Assembly: GCF_028389875.1 (NCBI RefSeq)
Contig: NW_026907698.1
Span: 434,001 to 498,000, forward strand
Direction: 5' to 3'
Length of the DNA stretch: 64,000 nucleotides
Origin: Rhea pennata
Taxonomy: Eukaryota; Chordata; Aves; Rheiformes; Rheidae
Part shown: in pieces, positions 51,201 through 63,671 of the stretch
How the letters are laid out: every line of letters starts with the position of its first letter
Numbering within the stretch: the first letter of the stretch is position 1
The notes under the pieces: model-generated
Told to the model about the DNA's origin: nothing
The model's input: the letters and a program-made list of their open reading frames with translations, nothing else
Database searches by the model: none
Translations under genes and position numbers: made by a program

Positions 51201-54200
51201 GAGAGAAAAAAAACCCCATGAAGTCTCCCGCCGTGAGACCTGCTCTGCCCAGAGACTCTTCGTCCTGACGTGAGCTCCTCGCTCTGCTTCTCCTAGTGGG
51301 AACCCATGAGGACAACAAGGAGGTGAGGGACAGGGAACGTCAGTTGGGGTGATGGTTCCCGGTGTAGGTCGCCATTGCAGGGGCTCACCTCCAGGCAATG
51401 CACCACCATGAAGTAGAAATGGTCGCTGTTGCTCTGGTTGGATGTTATCTTCTCCTCCATCTGTGAGAGGTATCTTTCCAGGTGGACCTTCATGTTGTCG
51501 AACCTGGGCCAGAAGGAGGAGACGGAGCGTCAGGTCAGGTCCTGCCAGGCCGAAGGGGCTGGGCGCTTGGCCCGCGGGGCGACCTCGGTGCTGACCCGCA
51601 GCGCAGGAGGAGCTTCAGCAGGGACGACTGCACGGTGGGGCTGGTGTCCATGCACTCTTCGAAGGGTGACAGCTCGCTTTTCGGCTTGTAGACTAGGAAC
51701 GGAGTTACAAGAGGTGTCATTTCTGCGCCGAGGCCGCAGGTGGGCAGGCGGCGGGTCAGACGGCCCTTACCGAAGCGCCTGCCTTCCCGGTGCTCAGGTT
51801 TGGATGGTTTGCAGGCCATGAACTGGATCAGCCGCTCGACGACCTCCTGGCACGGTGTGTCTCTGCCGCTCAAAAAGTAGACGGTGACGAACTCCACGAA
51901 GAAGGAATTGCACTTGCGCCGGAACTTGTTGTGGCAGGCGACAGCTTCCCTGGAGCGAGAGAAGGAGGGAGGAAGAAAACCGAGACCCGCTGAATGCAGC
52001 GCCCGGACCACGGAGGAGAAAAGCTATGTGCATATTTTTCTTTCTTTTTCTTTATCCCCCCCCCTTTTTTTTTTTTAATATAGAGAGATGGGAATGAACC
52101 CCTGGAAAATACACCCGGGCATTTTGCATTTCATACTTCAGGTTTCTTCCTCCTCTTTCCACCTCTTCTTCCTCCCTCTCTCCTCCTCATTTTTAAATAC
52201 TCGGGCCCAGATACAACAGAGGGGATTTAATATTTCGATTTTCATGGCCAGGCACCATTTCTCCGCGGAGCGGCATTCGCTCTGACAACCGTTCTGGGCC
52301 TGAACGGGCCACGGGAGAGACGGAGCTGAGCGATACCTCGTGGCCTCCGAAGCTGTGGGGATGTAATCCTCTGGGAATTCCTTCTTGCAGATCTTGCAGC
52401 GCTTGTCGGCCCACTCCAAGATGCACTGGGTGCAAAAGATGTGGCTGCAGGGCAGCTCCGCCGGGTCAGTGATCTCACGCAGGCAGCTCTTGCACTCCTT
52501 CACCCCCTTCCTGCAAGAAGTCACCAAAGGAAGAGATGATTCAGCGCTGATTTCTTTTTGTTTTTTTGACCTCAGCAGCAGTTTCGGAGTATCGGGGTTT
52601 TGCCCAGCGTGGACTCACACGAGGTACACGATATCAGCATTCTCGTTGCATTTCTTGAGCACTTTTGTCACCCAGTCGAATGTCTTCTCCGGCTCGCAAC
52701 CTGGCGTCGCGTAGAGGCGCTGCAGGAGAAGGATGAAGCCCAGGCAGGTTGAGCGGATGCCAAAGGAGGATCCGCCCAAGCTCCGCTGCGCCCCACGGTT
52801 GAGCTGCCCGGGTGGATGCCTACGTTCCAGAGGAAGATGAACTGCTTCACCACAAGCTTCAGGAGCTTCTCTTCTATCTGTGTCTCATTGTGCAACAGGT
52901 GGTCAATCAGCATGTAGACGATGTTGGTGCAGGTCCAGCGGTGGCTGCAAAATGCACACGCAAGGACATTGACCAAGGTTGAGACAGCGGAAGTACTAGA
53001 GCCCACCGACTGAGGTTCCTTCCCCGCCAGTAGTTCTCAGAGTTGTTCCTGTTACCAACCGGTCTCTTGAAGATGCGACCTTCTGTGGTTGGCTTTCTTC
53101 TGTGGAAGAAAGCTACGGTGTGGTCCTGCTTACTTTAACGGACCCTGGGCCAAACTGAAGCGACCAACCCCTTTTCGGGTGTTGCCTCTGGAGAGACCAA
53201 CTCATTCCTCTCCAGAAAGCATCTCAGACACGATCGAGAAGGTCAGGAAAGGCCAGAAGGAAACAACTTGGTCACGGTGATGTAGCCACCACCTCTTTTG
53301 GGAATCATTTTGTTATCGTGTTGGTGATAACAGGCAAGAGGAAGAGAAAGGGCCAGGAAGGAGCCAAGAAATTGAGTATTTATGATTCTGGTTTCCCAAG
53401 AGGAGGCCAGATTCAGCTCACGTGAGCTGCTTAGATGGTTGCTGGTGTTTTAGTATGCCCTACAGTCTACAGGGAGAGGGCCAACTTACAGGACGCACTC
53501 CATGAGCTCCTTCTTCTTCTGGTAGAACTGAAGCTGGTAGTTGTCCATGCTCATCCACTCCACCCAGGGCTTGATGGACTTGACACTCTCGAGCCATGCC
53601 ACGCAAGCGTCAAAGGGCAGGAGCGCCTTCTCTGTGGGCTGCACCTTCTTCAGGAGAATGTTCAAGGCGTCGAGAGCAACAAACTGAAATGACAGTCGCA
53701 ACGATAGAGTAAAAGCAAGCCGGAGTCGTGCAGAGCTGAGCTGGCTGGTCCACAGTGCAGCGGCGAGGGATATTGCAGGATCGGACACTACTAAGGCTTC
53801 TGGAGTGGTTAACAGGGCTAAATTAGAAGGAAATGAGCCAATATTGATGAGGTTATAGAGTCCAAAAGCCAAGGAGGGCTCTAACTGATCTCCCTGCACC
53901 TCAGTGAAAGCAGGATCGCAGTCTCACAAGGAGAAGTTCTCTGAAAATCTGAGCTGGGTGCCCAGAACGACAAACATCTCAGCAGGACATCTCCACGGAG
54001 GTGTACGCTACGGTGTTTGAACCTGCTACTGGAGGCCACCACTGAAGCTCGACACAATGTGCCCCCACCCCCGAGGTCTCAGGGGACCTGAGCGCCGTAG
54101 CCGAGCGGATGCAAGCCCCAAGTGTTGCTTAAACGTGCTGCGTTGCTAAACAACGGAAGCCGTGAAGAAAAACTGGCCAAACACAAACGGATTCGAGGGC

Positions 54201-57200
54201 GCCCGTGGCTCTTCCTCGCTCACCATTTCTGGCGGATTCTCCCTATAGAGCTTCTGCAGCTCATCTACGACGGCACCATCGCTTTTTGCTACATCGACGA
54301 AGAGCTGGTAATCCTCTCGCAGGTAGAAATACTCAATGTGGAGCCAAATCAGGGAAAAGTCCATCTCTCCCCTGCCCACAGAGAAGCAGAGCTGCTCTGC
54401 GCTGACGAGAAAAACTCTTGACAAGATCTGCGTGAGAAACAAAAAGTGTTATTCCCACTCCAAAGCAAACAGCATGGGGATCGACAGTGCCGCTCAGCAT
54501 TGCTGCAGCGTCTCCTCGCCAGCGTCTGAGTTTTCCCTGTCAGAAAATACTTCTTAAGGCACAGCTGAGACTGAAAGCTCATAACGGCTGAGAAGTATCC
54601 TCCAAGCAGAAAGGACCGCTGATCGGAATGTCCGATTTGGCCAAAAAGGACAGGATCAGGGCCAAAGCTCCTTAAAAAACAGGATTCAGAGTTGATGGAG
54701 AGGGACAGGCCCCTCCAGACAGCATTCCTCTCTCTCAGAATGACATGGGCATCTCAAGGAGCTACCTTTCTCCTGGTGGTGGAGCCATATAACCCTGAGG
54801 AGCTACTTTTTGCATGGTGGTGGAACCATATAACCCCATAGAGCTACTTTTCTCATGGTGGTGGAACCATATAACCCTGAGGAGCTGCCTGTATCATGGT
54901 GGTAGAGCCATCTAACCCCACAGAGCTATCTTTGTCATGGTCGTGGAGCCATCTAAACCCACGAAGATATCTTTGTCGTGGTGGTGGAGCCATCTAACTC
55001 CGTGGAGATGTCTTTGTCGTGGTGGTGGAGCCATTTAACCCCACAGAGCTATCTTTGTCATGGTGGTGGAGCCATCTAACCCCACGGAACAACCTTTGTC
55101 ATGGTGGTGGAGCCATGCAACTATGACCTGAGGACTCAAGGCAGCATCGGTGGAAGACAGAGGTCCACCGACTGCTACATACCTCGTAGACAGGCAAATT
55201 TTGCCCAGGAAAAGCCATCCTGAGAAAGTCGTTGGCGTAACGGCGTATCATTTCGGGTTTGCTGCCGTTCAGCACTGTCACATTCTTGACGAGGTTTTGG
55301 AAGAACCTTGCCGGTTCCTCCATAGGCACCTTTGGCTGACCTAGAAGAAGGGGCAGGACATGAGAGAGTCATGACCGCTCAGCAGGAAATTAAACGTTCC
55401 TTGTTAAGACGGAGGTGGATGAGTGGCGGAGGGCAATGGCGCATGTGGAAGGGCGTAACGCCTCCGCCCCCAAGAGGAGATTTATATGGAACAGAGAGTG
55501 AGCGCAGAGCGGATGTCCTAGGTTGTTGGTAGCCACCGTAGCTACCGTGGCTCCTCCTACGAAGGACACAGGCTGTTGAGGGAAACATTGGGGACCTGCC
55601 TTGCTGTGTTAAAGCTCACCAGTGGGGACAAACCTCTAGAAGCCTGACGTTACCTCTCGTGTGATAGACCCTCTCCCATATCTCATCCAGGTAGGCTTTG
55701 AAAACCCAGCTGAACGGGAACTGGCAGAAGAGTGACGTGTTGGGGTCTTCCGTCATCGACAGCACGGGGATCTTAGCACCCACAACCCTTGAACATGAAT
55801 AGCACAGAAAGAAAATTAATGACATGACAGGCTGTAGGTGCGTGAGCTGGAGCACCACAACAAAGCTTCTCCTGGTATTCTCCTCAATGAGTTCAAAAGG
55901 CCCAAGGAGAGATTTGGTAGCCAACTCAGGGAAAAGTCACCCAAAGGCAGGACGGGAGCCCATTTCTTCTGGCTGGCACAGCGTAAAAGCAGCAGGAGCT
56001 TTTGGTGCCACGACACCCAAGGCATTTCCCAACTACGTCGTGACCCACCAAAACTCATTGGTGCTACCGTTTCGCCGCGCATGGAGCTGTGCTACGAGCG
56101 CTGGCTCTTCCTCTCTCCCCTGTCTGCCTGAGCCCATGTCACCGCTGAGTCTCTTACTTCCTGGTGTATTCGATTTTGAGGAGCCTTTCATCCTGGAACG
56201 TCTCCAGCCACAGCTCTGCGAATGGTGAGCCCTGAGCCACGTGATCCAGGTTGTTGTTGGCATCCGTCACTGCTAGAATCTGGGCGAACATGTGCGCCGC
56301 GAGGTCTGCCAGGTGCATCCAGAGCGCTTGCCTGAAAGCAGGGGACAGACACGGCGCAGCTCGTCACGCACCACCGCCTGCCCGTCTCGAGATGGGCGTC
56401 GGAGACCCTCGGCCACCCACTCTACAGTGTCAGCCCGGAGGTCTGCAAGTCCACAAACCAAGGAGACGCACGGCTGGAAACACCAAATATGGATGTCCAG
56501 GAGCTAGGTGGACCATCCTGAAGCCTGTGCCCAGCTCGCAGCCAACCCAAGTGTTTCTTTCCATCAAAGCCTTTCCAAAAAAGGCCTCCCCAGAAGCTAC
56601 AGTGATCTTAACTTCACTTTCGGGCACCTGGCCAGAAGTACCTGAAGGAAGTGTCCTCAAGGATGAATTCAGTGGAGAGCGCACGGCGGAAGATCCACTC
56701 CCTCGGCTCGTGGCTTATTTCCTCCCGCTCTTTCAGGAGGCGGCAGATTCGCCTTTTCAGGACAGCCATAAACCGGCTGGAAACTAGTCACAGAAAGAGC
56801 ATTGGTTAAAGCTCTCCGGATGGAGAAAAGGCTCGGTGGCCTCCAAATGGGAGACCGAGTCAAAACGCTGTTCGGTTTCTGGGGTCACCAGTTCTTTTCT
56901 GGTTTTGCTTTTCCCACCAAGAAACCATCAAGGATCATCTACTGCGGTGTCCAGCAAAGCTCACCCCAAAAGCTGGACGCTTGAGGGAGATTCCGAGCAT
57001 GAGGGATGGCACGGGAAGGCGAAGGAGGTCCTGTGTGAGCTCAGGGGCTCTCCCACCCCAGTGCCGAAGGCCGCCACTAAGGCTGCCCCATGCGTTCTCC
57101 CGTCACATGGCTTGCAACCCGCAAGCTGTAGACCCAGACGAATGCGGACGTCAGCTCTCTGTACTCACGCGTGCTATTCTGGGAATGGAAAAGCAAGTTG

Positions 57201-60200
57201 TGGAGGATCTGGATTCTCTCGGTCGCCCGCTGGCTGTTGTCCCCCTTGTCCTCCAGCTGGATCACAGCTTTCTGGATGCTCTCTTTGATCATGGTGTCCA
57301 CGCTGAGTAACTGCAGCTGGAAAGGAGCCGAGGTCAGCGGGCTGCCTAAGTCTCTTCCTCTGTCACTTGTAGGGGATGCCCCACTGGCAAGTGCTCGCCC
57401 TGGGCCCCAGGACTCATTTCTCCTGAAGGTAGCGCAGTGGCCTCCAAGGGCAGGGGCTGATCTCACCAACTGGCCTCCCTTGTAAGTAATATGGCTTTGC
57501 CAAAGGCCACAAACAGCTCAAATGTGGCTCTCCGGGCCTTGTGCTGCCCCCTTGAGACCACCCCCTTTCTTCACCCACGCTATGACCCAGGAAGACCTAC
57601 AACCATTCCTTCCTGGGACGCCACACCGGCCCAAGCAAGGCCCTTCAAAAAAAGAAGATGCCCAAAACATCCACAAAATTGATTAATTCCCAAGCTGGTT
57701 CTTATGCCATGATAAGCAAATGAAAGAAGAACTAAAAAAAAACCCTACATTTTCCTCAGGGAGAAGACCAGGCTCGGTACGGTCTTCCAGGGCAGCAGAA
57801 TCCTCTGGAGAACCTGAAATAAGAATTGCCTGTAAGAGTCAGCCGTAAAAACTGCTCAAAACAGGAGCAAGAGACACTTCAGCATGAGACATGCCACTCT
57901 GAAGCCCGAGACGGATCTGCTTGAGAGCCACTCGCCGATCACCTCCTGCCCTGGTCTCTTTGCCAGCCCACGGCAAGTCTAGACGACTTGATCTGAAGTC
58001 AAGACGTGGCTCGACACGCTTGAGATCAACCGGGATGAATCTCAAATGAGAAATCTGATGGGCTGTGCCTCAGATGAGAAATCTGATGGGCCGTATCTCA
58101 AATGAGAAAGCATGAGAAGAACTTGGAAGGTGCAGATGGGGACAAGGAGATCTGCTACGAGCAAAGCTCATATAAAACAGGCAAAAAAAAAATGCCAGCC
58201 TTCAGCTGTGGCCAGAAAAGGTAGCAAGGTTCAATGCTGAAGAACCTGTGGCTGAGGAGGCTGAGTAATCTCTATGGCAGATGAGGTGGGCTGACAGAAG
58301 GGATGGTGGTGGGAAGGCGGTGGGTTTATGGCGAGATTCTGCTTACCTGCCGGCAGGCATTGCAAGGAGCTGCTGGCAAAAATCTCGGCAATGGTCATTT
58401 TGGAGAGCTGGCCAAGGTTGGCCTTGAAGTTCTCCGGGGGCATCAGGTCATCCAAGTGGATGGACTTCCATTCGCCTGAAGGAGCAGGAAATGCGATGGT
58501 GATGGTAGGACCTCTTGGCACACCGACCATCGGGAAAACCAGTGAGCTCAGCTGTGCTGCCCTCCCAGCCGAGCAGGATGGGAAGACAGCAAGAGATAGG
58601 AGAGCCACCACCACCTGCATCTTCTTTGTGCATCTTCCTCTTCCCCTCCCACTCCCTCTGACCTTGCAAGAGCAAGTGGAGCCTCACCGCTGTCAAAAGC
58701 CAGGTAGCTGCACCCTCCCAGGACTCGTGGGACCTTTGTGACCAGCACGATGTAGAGCAGGTGGGGTCTTGCTGACTTCCTTCGCTCGTCCGTGATGCAG
58801 TATCTGGAGTCGCAAGTGGAAGGTCAGAGCCAAGGTTAACTCGAGATTCGTTCCCTAGATCTTCAGGGCATCATCCCCTCCTGCAAGCCCTCCCCATTGA
58901 AGGCTGGAGTCTTATTCTGATCCAAATTTTTTTTTTTTTTGGATGGATCCTCATCCAGCTGGACACCGAAGGTGTCCCAAGCAGAGCCATATGTTGGCTG
59001 GTAACCTTTGGTTTGGGCACCGAAGGGTGCAGATCATCTGGCATTAGCATATCACCGAGACCCATGCAGCACATGCCGCGCAGGTCAGGCTCGTTTGAGA
59101 GCCGATGAGTTACTGCTGCTTTCGCGTTGCAAGGTGGGGTGGGCTGGGAGAAAGGAAGCTGCGAAACGAAGGGGGCGAGCACACAAACCCGGGTGTGAAG
59201 GTGTCAGAGAACATCTGCAACAAGTCTGCTGGATGGGTGGCGAAAGCGAAGCGAGGTAGCTCACTGGTATCTCACCACTTTATCTGCCCCAGCCAGAAGA
59301 AAGGAAGGAAGAAAGAAGCAGGAAAAGGGAAGAAGGAAGCAGAAAAAGGGAAGAAGGAAGCAGAAAAAAGGAGGAAGAAAAGCTCTTTACTTGGCACAGG
59401 CGAGGAGCCTCTTGCTGCTCTGCGGCTCGTCGAAATGAAACTGGACCAGGAGCAATTTCTCTTCCTTTGGCTCACTGAAGAAACTCCTGCGGGCAACCAA
59501 ACAATTTAATATTCTTTTCCCGGCAAAGCCCTCTTTCCCCCCACTTTCAGGCCCTGGATGGCCACCGAGATTTCAGCACAGCAGAAATCGTCTCTTGGGC
59601 TGGGAGTGAATCTGTGCCCCACCTGAGGTCCTGGCGGAAAGCATATTCGGTGTCGAACTGGTTCAGGAAGAGGCAGTGGATTTTATTCGGCAGGTTCAGA
59701 GTCTTCCTTAGCACTTCCAAGTCTTTCTGGTTCACGAGCCGGGCATGGGTGGAAACCTGTGGCAAAAAGGAAAGCGGGGCTGGGGAACTGGCTTGGCTCA
59801 TCACCTCAAATCAGGGCAGGGGGGATCTCCAGGGCCTGGTACAACCAGAAGATGCCCCGAGTGTCTCAGCTCAGAGCCAGATGGCCAAGTTGGCCAACCT
59901 AGATGCAGCCGGGCAGCAGATCCATCACCTCTGTGGCTCAAGGAAGGGCAGAGTCTACCCTAGCTCTGGAGGACCCCAGGAGACAAAGAGGATGGACTTG
60001 AGCCCATCATTGGTCCTGCAGCAGGTCTTCTCCACTGGCCCAACGGAGGTCATGGGCCCACCCTGCCCACCCTGCTCACGGCTCTCATATGGCTTTGTGA
60101 GTACCTGCAGGCAGGGCCTGGTGGTGCTCTCGCTCCTCGGCTGCTGCTTCATGGTCTCGCGCAAGAGACCGACGAGGCTGTTGTGCTTCTGCTGGTTGAA

Positions 60201-63200
60201 GTACAGCTCGTGGACCCGCTCAGCGTCCTCCAGGCAGGAGTACTTCAGGCGCAGGACGGCATCGGGAGTAGCACACTCCACGAGCTTGCTTTTGGCGGCA
60301 TGCAGGACCTGCTCCCCGTAGGGCTCCAAGGGGTTGCTGCAGGCGCTCTGCGAGGTGTCCAGAGCGATGGCGGCGGATGTGTCCTCGCTGAAGCCGATGA
60401 AGACGTCGCGCTCCTGCGGGGTGAGCGTGCCCGACCAGACCCTGAAGTGATCAGGATTCTCGATGGTAACAAAGAGACGGGCCCACTTCTGCAGGTCCCG
60501 CTTGAGCTCTCGCTGCTGGGGGTGGAGGATGGTGTTCATGTCCAAGCAGTGCTTCTCCAGCCGGTTCAGCAGCGGCGTGGGAAACTGGGTGTAGACGATG
60601 TTTTTCTCCTCGATGATGATTAGCCGGAAGTCCTCCTTCACGCGACTCTTCACCCGGTGAGTGCCGAGGCCCAGGTCAACATAGTGATTGCCGCCCAGCC
60701 GGACGAAGCACTGGTTGAGTACATCATAAAGGCTCTCGTAAAGGTTCTGTATGTTGAGGAGGACAACGAGCCTGCCCATCTCCATGCACACTTTCACCCT
60801 GTTCACGGAGCGGCACACCTGGGAATAGTCTTGGTCCCGGGGAAAACCGGAGCCAAAAATGATGTCGCAGTTCCTGGGGTCCACGAGCCGCGACATCTGG
60901 ATGATCTGGAAGGCTGCCTGGTTGGTGGTCAGCAGCAGCAGGTAGCGAGACATGAACCCCATCTGCTGTTTGGCCATGTTTGCCAGCAGCAGGTGGATGG
61001 GCCCCGTTTCCAAGTCACGGCTGAAACGCACCTCGTTGGTGCAGTTGAGGAAGATCTCCAGGGGGCAGATGTTGTGAGAGCCTCCAAAGTTTCTCTGAAT
61101 GGCCTTCACGAGCAGCTCCTCCTGCGAGCTGCACTTCCTGTCCTGTGCGTAGGCCACAATCATTTTGATCAAGCTGTAGAAGTCGCGAAGGCCAAAGAAC
61201 TCCGTTTCCTGCATTTCCAGCACCTTGCAGTAGAAGTTGGCCAGAATGGGGAACAGATGCTCGACACGCTCGAGGTGAAACTTGTCACCACAAATGCCTT
61301 TGGCGGTCTCCACCAGCTCTTCTTTGCTGGGATCTGTCCGAAACACGAGAAGACCGCGGTTCATCTTGGCAGGGTCCAGGGCCCAGTTGGAGATGCCCAC
61401 GAAACCAACCTTCTTGTAAGGCTCCGGGCTATCATCATCAACGCAGCCATCCTCCAGAAGCGGGTGCAGCGTCTTCAGTGGCATATCCGGTGAGTCCTCT
61501 GCGAGGCCAATCTCGTCCAGCAAGACCACGGACGCAAATTCATCCAGGTTCTTTTCCTTCTGGAACTGGGCACATTGCCGAAAAATGGAGACGATGCCTT
61601 CCGGCTTTGAGTGGGGGCTGCACTGGAAAGACACCAGTTGGACCTCTTTGCATCTTTTGAAGAACAGGTTTTCGGACAGCTGACCCTTCATGGCATTCAC
61701 AGCGATCGTTTTGGACAAGGACTTGGAGCTTCCTGGCTTTCCGACCAGAAAGAGCGGCACCCGGAGGTCCATGCACATGACCATCATGAAGATGTTCTCC
61801 CGCAGTGCGTTGTTGCAGGCTGTTCCCTCGGGGATAGAGATATTGTCAAGAAACACCTCCTGGCAAAGCTCAATCTCCTGCCGCAGCCGGCAGGTAGGGA
61901 CGGCGAAGCATCTGGCGATCTCCTCCAGGTAAGCTTGGCGACTCTCCAGAGAGACGTAATAGCAGGCCCCCACCGAAAGGACCAAGGCCCTTTGGGCATC
62001 GTTCAAGGTCGGTTCCTCAACATTCTTGCGCTTCCTCTTCTTGTCAATCTGGGGGAAGAGCAGTTCCCTCAAGTTATAAAACCAGACCACTATGCTCATG
62101 CAGCGGTCTATATCGCGGAGACTGGCCACTCTGCACTCGTCCTTCCTCTCTCTCAGGAACTTCTGGGAGGTCGCGATGACGTCGGTGAAGACGTCCAAGT
62201 TCCCCGCTGGGATCTTGTTCTCCAGGGTAGATTTGATGATCTCTCGGATGTACAGGCTCTGTGTCCTTTCGTTCAGCTCCCCAAAGTCCCACACCAGGGG
62301 CAACAAACTGGGCGGCAGGGGCTGCACCCGGTACACCAGCTGCCGCAGAGGGATGTAGCCCAGCTTCTCTGGGGTGTCCTCACTCCGGACTTGGTACCCC
62401 AGGCCAGCTTTCTCCAGTTTCTCAATGGTCTCCTTGGTGTGCCTTTTGTAAGGGTTGCAAGCAGCCACCACCTTCAAACGCCGAGTGGGAATCTTCTCTC
62501 CATTGATGCTGTGGTCGCACAGCACCTCTTTAATGGCAAAGATGGCCTCAGATGTGTTGGCTTCGTCAAAGAAGAGCACTGTGTCCATGCCATGCTGCTT
62601 CTCATTGAGGTCTGCCAACTCCACAGCTTGCCTCACCTTCCTGTGGATGGTCTGTGAGGTGGTGCTGCCATGCACACGCACCACCACCATGTTCTGAATG
62701 TCCCGGCCGGCCCGTTGCAGGCTGCACATGAACTGCACCAGCTTCGTCTTCCCGCAGCCTGTTTCACCCATGATGATGACGGGGATGTTGCACTGGAAGC
62801 GCAGGTGAATGGCCAGCATCTTCATGGTGTTGTCCAGCGTCAGCTGAAAGGAATCATCCGGATCTTCCATGCATTTCACGCCAAAGACTCGGCACAGGGC
62901 CTCCAGCTGCTCTTGTCGGGACAAACTCTCAAATTTCTTATTGAACGGAACATTTTGGGCTTTTAAGTTCAAGTATAACCTGCGGTCGATCACGTTCTTT
63001 TCCAGAACAGCCTGGGAACGGGCATCAATGGCATCAAAGTTGCGGTCAATGTGGAAACCCAAGAACTCCATGGAATCGCCTTCAGCATGGAAGACTATGT
63101 AGGGGTGGGACTCCTGCTCCCACTTGCGGCGCAGCTGGTATTGTGTCAGGACATTCTCTTGGTCCCTCTTTTCCACGTTCGGCACGCTTTCATCGGACAT

Positions 63201-63671
63201 GTTGAGGGAAGGCATGGCAAAGTCCTTGGACATGGCGATCATGAACTTGATCACGAATGTTTTGAAGCCCTGGAACTCCTTTCCAGCCACCGGGCTGCAG
63301 AACACGGATTTCTCGCTCATTTGCAGCTGAAAGTTCAGGAAATTCGTGAAGTTGCTGAGCTCCATCCAGGAAGGGTCGTCTTTGCTGCAGAAGTCCAGCA
63401 AGAGCCTCAGGCACTGCTCGTTCGTCCCTTCGACTGTCCCAGGGTGGAAAAAGAAATAGTCGAGCTTTTCCTTCTGCTTGTATCTGGAGAGATACTGGTA
63501 GGACCTTTGGAAAGCTTCGCTCCTGAGCTTGGCCTGGTCAAACTGCTCCTCTCTCATTTCAACTGGAGGGCCAGAACCGAGGCCTTGCAGCAGGTCGAGC
63601 ACCCGCAGCGGCGACACACACTTCACAGTGGGAAAGAGATCCAGAAACTTTTCTTCCATTTCACTGGATAT
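42283..63671 (-). CDS. RNF213: RNF213-family giant AAA+ ATPase / E3 ubiquitin ligase (3' 39 exons, gene continues beyond window)
   Basis: RNF213 (mysterin) is a cytosolic AAA+ motor fused to a RING/RZ-finger ubiquitin ligase that acts in lipid-droplet, vascular and antimicrobial biology. I joined 39 exons by GT-AG sites and phase: 63671-60105, 59756-59623, 59486-59391, 58803-58688, 58475-58347, 57813-57749, 57316-57169, 56783-56642, 56331-56158, 55787-55654, 55340-55183, 54427-54224, 53683-53490, 52944-52824, 52719-52619, 52510-52337, 51949-51771, 51692-51596, 51503-51389, 51184-51001, 50343-50138, 49807-49706, 49531-49316, 49014-48933, 48655-48621, 48350-48256, 48122-47972, 47855-47690, 47492-47401, 47023-46766, 46617-46482, 46224-46141, 45982-45814, 45641-45446, 44873-44796, 44475-44275, 43732-43643, 43375-43215, 42475-42283. 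They total 8,943 nt, exactly 2,980 codons plus stop, with every phase consistent. From memory the human protein is about 5,200 residues, so roughly 2,200 N-terminal residues lie outside. The 65-nt exon at 57749 and the acceptor at 45982 are the least certain. Ortholog versus paralog is unresolved. Confidence 0.95.
42545..42925 (+). repeat. 36-bp-period minisatellite in the last RNF213 intron
   Basis: About ten imperfect copies of a 36-bp unit built around GGTCAGTGAAGGCCCTCAA lie between the last two RNF213 exons. Because 36 is divisible by 3, the plus strand stays open over the array (42519-42929) as a 12-residue repeat with core A/S-VKALN-GG. No promoter, splice or homology evidence supports translation, so I annotate it as a repeat. 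Confidence 0.85.
44640..44808. repeat. 19-bp minisatellite that includes a 5' splice site
   Basis: Eight copies of a 19-bp unit (plus strand TGGCCCCTTTCCTACGTGG-like) lie directly after the exon 44873-44796. On the minus strand each unit carries GTAGGAAAGG. The first copy is the actual splice donor CAG|GTAGGA of that exon. The array therefore presents repeated donor-like sequences. Confidence 0.8.
48256..48655 (-). CDS. RNF213: RNF213-family RZ-type zinc finger, split over two exons
   Basis: Exons 48655-48621 (35 bp) and 48350-48256 (95 bp) together encode the RZ finger, the part of RNF213 needed for ubiquitylating bacterial lipopolysaccharide. The usual pattern is C-x3-H followed seven residues later by a catalytic Cys, then CG-P-E, C-x1/2-C and IGG. 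Here the first Cys is 2281, the histidine position is Ser 2285 (CQCGS), the catalytic-type Cys is 2292 (first codon of the second exon), Cys 2301 and 2303 follow, and the motif closes with GAKVGG. The match is clear, but the histidine is absent. An extra Cys 2283 might replace it as a zinc ligand. Confidence 0.85.
52337..52510 (-). CDS. RNF213: RNF213-family RING-finger exon
   Basis: This 174-bp exon holds a complete C3HC4 RING: Cys 1834 and 1837, Cys 1849, His 1851, Cys 1854 and 1857, Cys 1866 and 1869 of the window product. The spacing is C-x2-C-x11-C-x-H-x2-C-x2-C-x8-C-x2-C. All eight zinc ligands are present, so the domain should fold. The loop before the last ligand pair is short. In this family the RING is inserted in the E3 shell and, by published work on the mammalian protein, is not the only ubiquitin-transfer site. 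Confidence 0.95.
54760..55115. repeat. 41-bp minisatellite in an RNF213 intron
   Basis: Nine or so copies of a 41-bp unit with core CATGGTGGTGGAGCCAT and a CTAACCCCACAGAGCTAT-like tail fill the intron between exons 55340-55183 and 54427-54224. Copies differ at several positions. No coding potential is seen. Confidence 0.85.
60105..63671 (-). CDS. RNF213: RNF213-family giant exon carrying two AAA+ ATPase units
   Basis: This single 3,567-bp exon (1,189 codons, phase 0 at both ends) matches the very large exon typical of RNF213 genes. The first AAA+ unit has Walker A GETGCGKT (residues 302-309 of the window product, 62745-62768) and Walker B VLFFDEAN (365-372, 62556-62579). The second has the atypical P-loop GKPGSSKS (644-651, 61719-61742), which RNF213 proteins share, and Walker B VVLLDEIG (715-722, 61506-61529). 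These correspond to the catalytically active central AAA units of the six in the family. The acceptor is the TAG just before 63671. The donor after 60105 is GTACTC, chosen over a GTGAGC at 60079 because only it keeps phase with the next exon. Confidence 0.95.

Noticed and set aside
60074-60080. GTGAGC as donor of the giant exon
   Set aside because: It would break the phase with the next exon, whereas GTACTC after 60105 joins cleanly to VSTHARLVNQ.
60183-61493. Long plus-strand open frames opposite the RNF213 giant exon (also 61611-62657 and 63051-63797)
   Set aside because: Shadow frames. The minus strand shows the AAA+ motifs and consistent splicing.
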